Source of the DNA: Drechslerella dactyloides
Taxonomy: Eukaryota; Ascomycota; Orbiliomycetes; Orbiliales; Orbiliaceae
Assembly (NCBI GenBank): GCA_020064725.1
Contig: JAGTWJ010000017.1
Span: 1,612,001-1,676,000, forward strand
Reading direction: 5' to 3'
DNA: 64,000 nucleotides
The notes below the pieces were generated by a model that had not been told where the DNA came from, did not search any database, and saw only the letters and a list, made by a program, of their open reading frames with translations. Shown piece by piece: positions 55,601 through 64,000 of this stretch. How positions within the stretch are numbered: the stretch's first letter is position 1; each line of letters begins with the position of its first letter. The position numbers were made by a program, and so were the translations under genes.

Positions 55601-57561
55601 ATGGCTTCCACCGAAGCACCCCGCGATGCTTCTCTTCAAAAGCGAAACCTGTGCCTCGAAACCCTCCATGAAATATTCCCAGACGCGGACCTCGGAGACC
55701 TGCGTCACCGAATCAACTCGAAATTCCAAGAGCACATCGAGCTCTCCGAACAACTAAAGATGCTCCTTGAGCAGTCTCAGATGGGACGTAAGTTGAAGAA
55801 CAACGTCGGCAACAATGAGACGCTGCAGCCGTGGACGAGGTTTCGCAGCAGGGAGTACATCAAAGCGGCGGAGACCAACCTGTAAGTTTTGTCACTATAT
55901 TTATCTTATTCTATTCTATTTTATTGTATCTTGCCTCAACGCGAGGACACGATACCAAAAGCTTTATTGACAATGGCAACAACCGCTGACGCCCATGCAC
56001 AGACGAAGGGAGTTCAAGAGCCTGTCACGGTCCACGATCCTGGCCGTCATGGCCGAAAACAACAACCACTACATGAAATCGCGGGCGATACTCATCGACA
56101 TCAACCGAAAATCCTGGCGGTCCAAGATAGCCTCGTGGCTGCTGCTTCGTCCGAGGCCCGAGGAGCCACGAGCGATCCCCAGGATCGTTGCCACGGGCTG
56201 CAAGGAGCTCGACGACGAGCTCTGGGAGCTGGGGCATGCGGACCGCGCCAAGCAGGCTTCCTCCGATCTCGCGGTCGCGCAGGACCTCAACGAGAAACAG
56301 TACGAGGAAGCTGGCGCCCTGCTCGAATGCGAATGCTGCTTTGGCGACTACGCCTTCGAGATGATGTCGGCGTGCTGTCACGGGCATCTGTTCTGCCACA
56401 CCTGCGTTGTAAACGCGGCCAAGGAGGGCGTCTACGGACAGACCACGAGCTTAGTCAAAGAAAAGGGATCCCTGCGATGCCTTTCCTCCGTCGCCGACCC
56501 GCCCTGTGACGGTTACATACCGCTGGACCTGGTGTCGCGGGCCCTGCCTGACGACATGCTTCGCGCGATGGAGGACAAGCTGACGGAAGACGACCTCGCG
56601 CACTGCGGGTTGCCGATGGCGAAATGCCCCTTCTGCAAGTACGCCGAGGCCGACGAGATCCCAACCTGGGCCGTCCGGAAGGGGGCGGCGTACGCGACGG
56701 CGGTGCTGGCATTCATCCTGCTCTCCGCTAGCCCCTCGATAGTGTTTATCGCCGCAGCAGCACTGCTGCTCGCGCTGGGCTATGTTTATATGTTCGAGGT
56801 CGTCGCGGCGCATCAGCCGGTGTACCTCGAGGATGTCATCTCGGGCCTGACGATGCGGGCGGTCAAGGAGCAGTTCGAGAAGCGGCGGGAGCAGATGTTC
56901 CAATGCCGGAACTCGCGGGCCGTGTGCGGCAAGAAGAGCTGTCGAGACTGCGGCAAGGAATGGAAGGCGTTCCACAAGTGCTTCGAGAACGAGGAGGAGG
57001 CGCTGCGGCTGTGCGTTGAGAATGCCATGGCGGCTGCCATAAAACGGACGGTACCTAACCCTCACCGGTCCATTATATATTTCGTTTAAAGGTAGATTTT
57101 CTGACTCTGATTTGTAGTGCCCGACGTGCGGAACGTCGTTCGTCAAGTCGGACGGCTGCAACAAGCTGACCTGCGTCTGCGGGTACGTCATGTGCTACGT
57201 CTGCCGCGCGGACCTCAAGGGCGTCGGCTACAAGCACTTCTGCCAGCACTTCCGCCAGGTGCCCGGGACCGCGTGTTCGGAATGCGACAACTGCGACCTG
57301 TACGTGCAGGAGGACGAGTCGCTGGTCCTCAAGATCGCCGGCGAGAGGGCGCAGGCCGAGTGGCTGGCGAAGAACACGACCGTCGCGGGCTGGAAGCCGC
57401 CGCGGCGCCAGGTCATCGCAGGGTATACGTTGAAGACGGAGGGCAGCGGGACAGTGCTGAGCGTCGAGGCTGTCACGTATTACTTGACGTCCGCGAAGGT
57501 TGTTTTGGAAGAGGCGCTCGTTCAGTGTCTCGGCGTGTACGTGGAGTTCGCGGCGTCGTAG
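55601..57561 (+). CDS. RBR E3 ubiquitin ligase, RNF216/TRIAD3-like, with membrane hairpin
   Basis: Predicted 590-aa RING-IBR-RING ligase; RBR enzymes take ubiquitin from E2 onto a RING2 cysteine before passing it on. Three exons: 55601-55881, 56003-57050, 57118-57561, in phase. RING1 starts at C203 (CECCFGDY...CCHGHLFCHTC) and, like RNF216, has an extended first finger. The IBR begins CPFC at 302-305, is interrupted by two hydrophobic stretches (about 322-360, with a SASPS turn), then resumes CRNSRAVCGKKSCRDCG and HKC near 395-420. RING2 (444-472) reads CPTCGTSFVKSDGCNKLTC, VCGYVMCYVC; C457 is the expected catalytic residue. It is followed by HFCQHFR as in RNF216. The N-terminal 190 residues are helical and charged. 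The embedded membrane hairpin is unusual; it implies anchoring in an organelle membrane. Confidence 0.86.
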
Positions 57562-58081
57562 ACGCCAGATGGCAGGCGTTCTCGGTTTTTGTCTTTTTTG
57601 CATCATGCGGTGTTCATGGGTGAAAGGAAGGAGGGAAGGAAAGAGCCGTCTGGTGGGCGGTGACGATTACATTGATCATTGATTGGCATAGTATTGGCGA
57701 GGAGGGCATCTATCATTCATGCTAGCTGTTTGTTGTGTTTCTGCGCATGTACGAGTATCATTCCCATCATATCTAGCTGCTTGGTTGATTCAGAATTCGA
57801 AATTGCATACAGAGCCATCGTGGTGCCAAATGTATCGATTCCTCAGAATGTAAACGATAGATTGGCCACTTATACGAAATGTCGACGGGTGCATTTTTAG
57901 GGTGAAGGTCAAGGCAAAGATTTGTATCAACTGACACTTTTTAGCAGCGCTATTTACTCTTTTCTCGTATCACGCACCGGAACTTTGCTGTTCTCCAGGT
58001 TTCGATATATCAGTCAACCGTCTGTCGCCATTCTGAGTTAAATCTATAGATGGTTTTTAGAATTTTTGCTCCCACTTGTAT
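57562..58081. other. Intergenic, RBR 3' / tRNA-Arg 5' flank
   Basis: 520 bp, AT-rich; no gene seen. Confidence 0.5.
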
Positions 58082-58167
58082 GGCCTCGTGGCGCAATGGT
58101 AGCGCGTTGCTCTCCTAATACCTGCTTAGCCAAGCAAAGGGTGCAAGTTCGAGTCTTGCCGTGGTCG
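58082..58167 (+). tRNA. tRNA-Arg(CCU) with 14-nt intron
   Basis: Cloverleaf by eye: acceptor 58082-58088 with 58160-58166, D arm GCGC-AATGGTA-GCGC (58091-58105), anticodon stem TTGCT/AGCAA (58107-58111, 58133-58137), anticodon CCT at 58114-58116, and intron 58118-58131 placed after position 37 as in other eukaryotes. The T arm is GCAAG-TTCGAGT-CTTGC (58143-58159) and the discriminator G. A and B box promoter elements (TGGCGCAATGG, GTTCGAGTC) are present. A T-rich tract follows from 58179, serving as Pol III terminator. The acceptor stem has one T-T mismatch (58086 with 58162) and one G-T pair, so I cannot exclude a weakened or decaying copy. Confidence 0.85.
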
Positions 58168-58670
58168 ACTTTCTCTTTTGTCTTTTTTTTTGCCGATCTA
58201 AGTGCAGAACTGGGCATTCTTTTTTTCATGAGACTCCATCAACTGCGCTAGTTTAGCAATTCAGTGTCTTTTAAATAAACTACAGAAGATCGAACTGGCG
58301 ATACGCAGGTTGGTAGATAATGCGTGGTTCTATGTAAATGATGCTGCAGCTTGAAATACTCTCCGCTGACAATTGCTGCCGTACACGATGCTGTAAATCA
58401 CAACTAATGGGCTGGACCACCCAGGCTTGCCGCTATCCCAGATAAACCGCATTCAAGTACCCAAGAAAAGAGATGGCTTCCCACACAAACGACCTGTCAA
58501 CCAAGAATTTCCCGTACTGCAAATGCGACCTCAGAGAACGAGCAAATGAAAGAAATGAAAAAAAATTGTAGTTATAACCAAAGTGGAAACCCCCAAAGAA
58601 ATAGAAAAGCCATCGGTCACCGGGATGGCGTCGAGCGTGGCGACTCTGTCCAACAGGTCAAGCCACGGTT
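58168..58670. other. Intergenic, tRNA / YPK1 3' end
   Basis: About 500 bp; A-rich near 58540-58570, apart from the tRNA terminator nothing recognised. Confidence 0.5.
58180..58191 (+). terminator. Pol III terminator of tRNA-Arg
   Basis: T-rich run (TCTTTTTTTTT) about 12 bp after the tRNA 3' end, the usual RNA polymerase III stop. Confidence 0.75.
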
Positions 58671-61031
58671 TCAGCCCTGGGCGTGGCCGTTACCCTTGTA
58701 CGGGTCCTTGATGGACATGTTGCCCTCTTGTCCTGGCATGCCCTGCCCGCGCCAGCTCCAGCCCTCGAACAGGATTTGGTCGCTCTCGGACAGGCGAGCG
58801 TCGCCCTCGATGACGCTGTCCGCGGGCGCTTCGCCGGTGAATTCTTGAGAAAAGTTGGTCGTGTCGAGCGCGTTTTCCTAAAGGGCACTGTCAGCTGAAT
58901 CCGAGTCGGTTCACCGGGAACAGAAGAGCTTACCACAGCGGGTTTGAAGGTCGGCTGAATCTTCTTTTGCACCAGTCTTTTCCAGTCGATGCTATCGAAG
59001 AACTTGTGGCCCTTGATCTCGGCCGCTCCGTTGGCGCCGAGCCGCTTGGTGGGGTTTCTGTTCAAGAGCTTCTCCAACAGATCTCTGGCGTCCTGCGGAA
59101 CGATTTCAGGCCCGGGGAACACCAGCGGATCCTGGAGGATCTTGCGGTACATTTCATTGGTGTTCTCGTCGTAGAAGGGTGGCAGTCCCGTCAACATTTC
59201 GTAGAGCAGGACACCCAGCGTCCACCAATCCACGGTTTTGGTGTAACCTTGCGACAGAAGCAGCTCCGGAGCGATATACTCGGGCGTACCGCAGAATGCT
59301 GTTGTTTTCGAGTTAGCGTTTAGTCAGCTTGAGAGGGCTTGCTCTCGTTGCTGCACTTACTATTCGTCTTGTCGTCTTCCTTCATGTTCAGCTTGCACAG
59401 ACCGAAATCACACAGCGCAATGTGACCTGTATAGTCGAGCAAGATGTTTTCGGGCTTCAGATCTCTGTAAATGACGTTGAAGCCATGCAAGCATTCCAAG
59501 GCGCAAAGAAGTTCCGCGGTGTAGAATCTTGACCGGTTGATGTCGAATCGTCCCTCTCTCTGCAGGTGATGGAACAGCTCTCCACCGTTGACGAACGCCA
59601 GGACGAGGTAGAGCTTCTCGGGCGACTGGAAAGAAAATTTGAGCGGGACGATGAAAGGATTGTCAATCTGCGCGAGAACGGTCCTCTCGGCTAGTGTGTG
59701 GGTCACTTCGGCCCTGCTGATGATATGCGCCTTTCTGATCGTCTTCAAGGCGTATATCCGCGAGGTATCCTTTTTGCTGTTTTCCCGGGTCTGACGTTAG
59801 CGGAGTTGCAGAGGGAGTTGCATCATTGGCCGCTTACCGAACTTGCATGACTTTCCCAAAGCTTCCCTTGCCGACCACTTTGAGCAGATCAAAGTCGCCC
59901 ATGGTGAGGGGTTTGCTCTACACACAGGTAACGGAGGTGAGTAAGTGCTGCAAAAAGATTATGAGAGACGGATGACGTACGGGGTTCGCGACGTATTCGA
60001 GTCCGATTTTGACGCTGCCGCTGCCGAAGCCGAGATTGACCCAGTCGATGCCCGCGTGGACGGGCAGGGGCGTTGTCGGGGCGGAGGCTTTTGATTTGGA
60101 GGGGGTGGCTTGCTGGTTGGCGGTTTCCTCGAAGCGAGGCTGGACCTTGCAGCTACCGAGGAAGAAGTCGTTCTCTCTGTTGTTGCCGGTGCTGGTTGGG
60201 TTTCTGAGATAGAGCTGGACGGTGAGATCGGTCTCGCGAGAGACGTCGAATTTGTACTGGTTGCTGGGGGCGTCGTAGGTGGGGGAGGTCGGGGCGGAGG
60301 ACCTGGGGGAGGCGGTGAGGAAGACCTCGCACTTGTCAAACTCGACGACGCAGTAGGGCAGATAGCGGGGATGGATGCCGCCCGCGTGATTGTAGCCGGT
60401 GCCGGGCCGGGAGGAGGAGGTGCCGGGCCGGGAGCTCGCGGTTACGGAGCCGGCCATGCGAGCCTGCGAAGAGGCCGGACGCATCGAGTTGAGCGAGCCG
60501 GCGGCACCGGGGCCGAGGCCGGCTTGGGCGGTGGGGATGTTGGGGAGGGTCAAGCCTTTGGCTTCATAGAGGGTGAAGATGAGCAAGCCGGGCTTGACGG
60601 TGGAGGTGACGTGGGTGTTTCCGGGCATGGCTGAGTCTATTGAAGAAGGCGTGGGCGAGGCCTTTAAGGAGGCAGGGGTGATTGTCGACGTCGAGGATGA
60701 TCGCGAGGTCGCGGAGGTCTGGGTTGGAGGAGTGAGATGGGTCTCCTTGAGCTCTGCGGGTTTTTCGCGAAGGGAGAGAAGACGGGGTGCGGGTTAGCAT
60801 ACGGGCCGAAACGTCAGTGGTTATAGGGGGTACCGCGGAAAGGGGTGTGAGAGGAAATGATTGGGAGCGCGGCCGCCGTATACAAACTCGAGCGGAGAGA
60901 GCAGAGCAGGGCCGGCCGGGGAACGGAAGAGCGAAGGGAAACGAGCGGCGAGAGGGAAATGACCCCCTGATTCCGGTGTCCAATCGCGATTGGAGCCGAC
61001 GAGACTTACTCTTTGTGAGCTTCCACGACAT
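58671..61031 (-). CDS. ypkA: AGC protein kinase YPK1/YpkA
   Basis: Predicted 620-aa SGK-like Ser/Thr kinase, the main TORC2 and PDK1 target that controls sphingolipid synthesis, polarity and stress responses. Six exons: 61010-61031 (22 nt), 59981-60753, 59838-59917, 59361-59776, 58934-59298, 58671-58877, in phase. The start MSWKLTK, then KLKETH, is the hallmark of filamentous YpkA. A C2-like region covers about 50-260 (VKPGLLIFTLYEAKGLTLP, YLPYCVVEFDK, YKFDVSRETDLTVQLYLRNP). Kinase elements: GKGSFGKV (280-287), K303, YRDLKPEN with D397, DFG at 415-417, activation loop TFCGTPEY with T431 (PDK1 site), APE-type IAPELLL. The hydrophobic motif FEGWSW ends with S592, the TORC2 site. Another in-frame ATG at 60628 would lose the MSWKLTK block. 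Confidence 0.95.
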
Positions 61032-61827
61032 TGTTGCTGATGTCCGTAGTGGATATGTGCGGGTGTCTTGCTGTACGTAGGGATATGATCGAGATGGGCG
61101 ACGGTGGAGGTGGAGATGGAGATGGCGATGGAGCGTCGGCCGATGCTGCAGCTGGAGCTGGAATATATACGGACGGACGATGGAAGATGCAGCGGCGAGA
61201 GGGGAGCGGGCTTTCCTGCCGGGGCGAAGCTAAGCAAGCAAGCAAGCAAGCAAGTTTGTGGCTCCCCTGTTTCCGGGGAGGACGTAGCGAGCAGCGAGAA
61301 GGACGGCGGAGGGGCAGGCGGTGGAGGGCCTGCCTGAGCCGGAGGGAGGAAGGACGCGTGAGGTCTGTGCCGGATGAAGCCAGCAGGTGGAAGCTTTTTT
61401 GTTTCGAGGAGATGGCGATATGCGGGAGGAGGAGCGGAAGGAGGAGGAGGAGGAGGAGAGCGGAGGTTGTTGTTTGTGCTGTGCTGCAGCAGCTTGCGGC
61501 GGAGTGCAGCCGCTGACTAACCGCCACACCAACGCAGCCACCTTTACTTCTTTGCACAGGCGAGGCTTGTACGTAGCCTCAACGATATATATATATATCT
61601 AAGCGCTATAGCCTGTGTGCACGTCGGGGGGTGAATTTGCGCGTATGTATGTGTGTGGATGCGATAGATGCGCTATGTACAGCGTGGTATATGTCTCTAT
61701 ATTACGCGGTGGAGGTATATGATACACGTGGGGCGCAAAGAACGTATTTACAGGAACGAACGAGTGCGTGCGAACTCCGAAAGATATATGGAGAACTCCA
61801 ACAGATATACGGAGGAATGTGTGTGTT
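61032..61827. other. Intergenic, YPK1 promoter / MRP51 3' end
   Basis: About 800 bp between tandem minus-strand genes, with CAAG tetramer repeats (61230-61253), purine-rich + strand sequence (61400-61465) and TATATATATA at 61588-61597. No gene seen. Confidence 0.5.
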
Positions 61828-63345
61828 CTACGGCTCGAAGCGGCCGGCCTCGTTCAGGCGGCTCAGCAGGCCGAACAGCCGGTCGTGGAACTCGGTGGCC
61901 TTTGGCGGGGCCCTGCCGTTCTTGTCCGTCAGGAGGGACTGCGGCGTCCTCGAAAGAGAGGATGCCGAAGAGTCCGAGAGCGGCTCCTGCTGGGAGGAGG
62001 GTCGGGCGGCCCTGAGGGCGGCCAGGTCGTCCTTGCCGGATTCGGCGCGCGAGCGGTGCTTGTTGGTGAGGCCTTCGATGAGGCTGCCGTAGACCTGGTG
62101 ATAGTTGCTGTGTTCGAACTCGATGCGGATCTTGCCCTCGGAGTCGAGGTCGGCGGAGGCGGGGACGACGCTGACGATGTGGGTGATGTTGGAGGTGCTC
62201 TCGAGGGCGAAGCGGGTGACAAAGTCCTGGAGGGCGTAGACGACAAAGCCGCCGACGAGGTAGAAGGAGCGTCTGCGCCAGGAGGAGTCGCTCATCTTGA
62301 GGTCGAGGCGGTGGATGACGCGGGTGGGGATGGGTCTGTCGGCGAGGGGCCCGAGCTCCGGGTGGTTTTCGAGGTAGGAGGGGTCGAGGGCGTAGTAGAG
62401 GCCGGCGGAGGGGTGGGTGACGCGGGGCGGGTGGCGGAGGGGGATCTGGAGGAAGGCGCGGACGTGGTTGAAGGAGTTGAGGGAGTCGTGGCGCCAGACC
62501 TTGATCTCCTCGGGGATCGGCTCGACGGCGAAGTTTGGCCGGAAGACAGAGCCCGGTGCAGCATCCGCAACGGCATCTTTGCTCTCCTCGGGGGGAGGGT
62601 CGGTGGCAGCAGCAGCAGCTTGATTGACAGCAGCCTGATTGACAGCAGCCTGATTGACAGCAGCTTGGTTGACAGCTGGAGGGGCGTCCTCCTTGGCGGA
62701 CCCGGTTTTGGCGAATTCTTGAAACTCGCGCCGCCGGGGGACGAGCTTCTTGTCGATGAAGGTCTTGAGCTCGCCGGGGGTCATGTCCTGGACGAACTTT
62801 TCGCGGTAGCCCCAGACGGGCGGGGTGACGCCGGCCTGCTTGGCGGCGGCGGCGGCGGTGGACGTGATCTGCTGCTCCGGCTGCGATGTCTCCGATGGTG
62901 ATGTTGATTTTGACGATTTTGATGAAGATGGGGGCGAGGGGACGGACGGGGCGAGGGAGACGGAGGGGACGTCGTCAAAGTAGAAGGCGGAGGTGAAGCG
63001 GCCGGAGATCTGGTCGAAGAGCTTGATGGGGATGCCCATCTCCTGCCACTTTTTGAGGGAGAGGACGGTGTCGTGGGAGGACTCGAAGGTGGTGCGGTGC
63101 TCGATGGTGTCGAGGTCGGTGTAGCGGAGGTAGGAGGAGGCGACCTTGCGGGGGATGGGCCGCTTGAGGCCCCAGTCGCCGCGGTGGCGGGAGGCCTCGG
63201 GGGTGGTGATGGCCTGGTGGGTGGGGTAGAAGGCGCGGTGGACTTGGGTGTCGCCGAGGGCGGGGCCGGCGCGCGGGGCGGGCATGGCGACGAGGCGCGA
63301 GTGGCGGATGAGGCTGGCCGCGGGGCCGGCCGCCTTGGACGACAT
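61828..63345 (-). CDS. MRP51: Mitochondrial small ribosomal subunit protein Mrp51 (bS1m)
   Basis: Single-exon 505-aa protein of the fungal Mrp51 family, a mitoribosomal small-subunit protein that in yeast is needed for translation through the leaders of COX2 and COX3 mRNAs. The N-terminus is basic and lacks acidic residues (MSSKAAGPAASLIRHSRLVA), a likely mitochondrial presequence. Family blocks: YPTHQAITTPEASRHRGDWG, LKRPIPRKV, LRYTDLDTIEHRTTFESSHD, KWQEMGIPIKL, SAFYFDDVPS, VHPSAGLYY-like VTHPSAGLYYAL, GRFEP at the end. A four-fold AAVNQ repeat near residues 225-245 and Ser/Pro-rich spacers look disordered. Codon use is strongly GC-rich, leaving long open frames on both strands. Those other frames have no family resemblance. 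Confidence 0.88.
   Translation of the reverse strand: MSSKAAGPAASLIRHSRLVAMPAPRAGPALGDTQVHRAFYPTHQAITTPEASRHRGDWGLKRPIPRKVASSYLRYTDLDTIEHRTTFESSHDTVLSLKKWQEMGIPIKLFDQISGRFTSAFYFDDVPSVSLAPSVPSPPSSSKSSKSTSPSETSQPEQQITSTAAAAAKQAGVTPPVWGYREKFVQDMTPGELKTFIDKKLVPRRREFQEFAKTGSAKEDAPPAVNQAAVNQAAVNQAAVNQAAAAATDPPPEESKDAVADAAPGSVFRPNFAVEPIPEEIKVWRHDSLNSFNHVRAFLQIPLRHPPRVTHPSAGLYYALDPSYLENHPELGPLADRPIPTRVIHRLDLKMSDSSWRRRSFYLVGGFVVYALQDFVTRFALESTSNITHIVSVVPASADLDSEGKIRIEFEHSNYHQVYGSLIEGLTNKHRSRAESGKDDLAALRAARPSSQQEPLSDSSASSLSRTPQSLLTDKNGRAPPKATEFHDRLFGLLSRLNEAGRFEP
62613..62676 (-). repeat. 15-bp in-frame tandem repeat inside MRP51
   Basis: Four near-identical 15-bp units encode AAVNQ repeats in the linker of Mrp51. 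The unit is a multiple of three, so copy changes keep the frame. Confidence 0.9.
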
Positions 63346-63418
63346 GTCGCCGACAATTGGCCGTATCCAGGGAGTATCCGGTGACGATTGGCCGTGTTCG
63401 AGGGTGGAGCCTGGGCGG

Positions 63419-63450
63419 AGAGAATGTCGAGTGGAGAGAATGTCGAGTGG
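63419..63450. repeat. 16-bp direct repeat, two perfect copies
   Basis: AGAGAATGTCGAGTGG occurs twice head to tail about 75-105 bp upstream of the MRP51 start codon. Confidence 0.9.
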
Positions 63451-63738
63451 GGAGAGATCGCGAGATGTTCGCGAGGGTCGTTTTGTGGTGTTGCAAAACG
63501 TTCAATATCCACACGTGACCTCCCAGCAACCGGGGACGGCTCCGGGTACCGGGGACGCATATGTCATCTCCCCGGTGACAGCTCCCGGGTGGAGTCAGGA
63601 GCAACCGGGGAGCAATGTAAGAAACCGGGGGGCGGGAAGGGGGCGAAATGGTCCGCGGGGGCGCGGCTTCCCGGGCAGCTCTCTCTCGTGACGTCTCTGC
63701 TTCAAGATCTCGCAGCTGCGTCATGCACGTACGTGAGC

Positions 63739-63802
63739 CATGATCTATATCTGCATCCTGCCAGCCATGATCGGTACATCCGCCAGCCGTGATCTGTGCA
63801 TC
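63739..63802. repeat. Imperfect tandem repeat, three copies
   Basis: Three related units of about 22-27 bp, each starting AGCCATGATC or AGCCGTGATC and ending near GCATCC or ACATCC, in the region upstream of MRP51. Confidence 0.7.
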
Positions 63803-64000
63803 CGGGTCGGAATGGGACAAGCGTGTCGATGGATGGTGGCAGAGCTGTCGCAGCCCTGCGCTTGGCCCAGCTGGAAGCAGAACGGCGGCCGTCTTGGAAC
63901 CCGGGACGGGTGTTTTGGCATCCATGCTGCATCTACCGCCCTCCTTTTTTCGTCCTTCCATCCTTCCTTCTTCCATCGCCATCTTCTTCCATTCTTCCAT

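Larger units (their letters stand above)
63346..64000. other. Upstream region of MRP51 to window end
   Basis: Presumed MRP51 promoter. It carries a perfect 16-bp direct repeat (AGAGAATGTCGAGTGG at 63419 and 63435) and three imperfect copies of an AGCC(A/G)TGATC... unit at about 63739-63802. The open frames are unconserved. A pyrimidine-rich tract ends the window. Confidence 0.55.

Noticed and set aside
61768..62901. 377-codon open frame on the + strand, Gly/Val/Glu-rich
   Set aside because: It is antisense to MRP51, whose GC-rich codon use leaves the other frames open; no family resemblance.
62975..64000. 341-codon open frame on the - strand running to the window end
   Set aside because: His/Pro/Arg-rich shadow overlapping the MRP51 N-terminus in another frame, then unconserved sequence.
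1..64000. Transposons, CRISPR arrays, prophage or viral insertions
   Set aside because: No transposase, reverse transcriptase, terminal repeats, spaced palindromic repeats or viral genes were found; the repeats seen are short simple or tandem sequences.

Overview
This window is nuclear DNA of a filamentous ascomycete (Pezizomycotina). The evidence is dense protein-coding genes split by short GT-AG introns (mostly about 50-110 nt, often with a CTAAC-like branch site), a CreA carbon repressor with its typical C-terminus, a YpkA kinase starting MSWKLTK, a fungal Rot1 chaperone and an augmin (HAUS6-type) subunit, which budding yeasts lack. No species call is possible. I see no bacterial, viral, transposon or CRISPR sequence and no secondary-metabolite cluster. 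These are mostly single-copy housekeeping and regulatory genes.

Layout, left to right: mitochondrial CoA-transferase of the CaiB/SUGCT family (-); Rkm5-type lysine methyltransferase (-); long-chain acyl-CoA synthetase FAA1/4 (+); Set3-like PHD/SET protein (-); NPC2/PG-PI transfer protein (+); V-ATPase subunit F (-); DHA1-type MFS transporter (+); HDDC2-type HD phosphohydrolase (-); HAUS6 (+); ROT1 (-); 5-formyl-THF cyclo-ligase (+); SmE (-); MTR10/transportin-3 (+); a Rad55-like Rad51 paralogue (+); CreA (-); an orphan fungal membrane protein (-); CCR4-NOT subunit NOT2 (-); the SH3/myosin-I regulator Bbc1 (-); monopolin Csm1/Pcs1 (+); an RNF216-like RBR ubiquitin ligase (+); tRNA-Arg(CCU) (+); the TORC2-target kinase YPK1/YpkA (-); and the mitoribosomal protein Mrp51 (-). 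Fungal genes are not in operons, so neighbours mostly do not share a pathway. Several divergent pairs have short shared promoters: HDDC2/HAUS6 about 210 bp, ROT1/FAU1 about 320 bp, VMA7/MFS about 540 bp.

Gene models were rebuilt by hand: exon phases were followed through the splice sites and checked against conserved family motifs. For SUGCT, RKM5, FAA1, NPC2, VMA7, MFS, HAUS6, ROT1, FAU1, SmE, MTR10, RAD55, the orphan membrane gene, BBC1, CSM1, the RBR gene and YPK1 every exon joins in phase to a stop codon. The 5' end of the HDDC2 gene stays unresolved. NOT2 was traced exon to exon but not every coordinate was fixed.

Two signals stand out. First, very small exons: an 8-nt internal exon (plus a 32-nt one) in the CoA-transferase gene, a 20-nt exon in the orphan membrane gene, 26 nt in FAA1, and 13-nt and 22-nt first coding exons in NOT2 and YPK1. 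Most restore residues that are invariant in their families. Second, the RBR ligase carries a predicted two-helix membrane hairpin inserted inside its IBR zinc domain. Several long intergenic stretches (upstream of creA, SET3 and FAA1) carry no recognisable gene; they are rich in pyrimidine tracts and simple repeats and probably hold long leaders and promoters.
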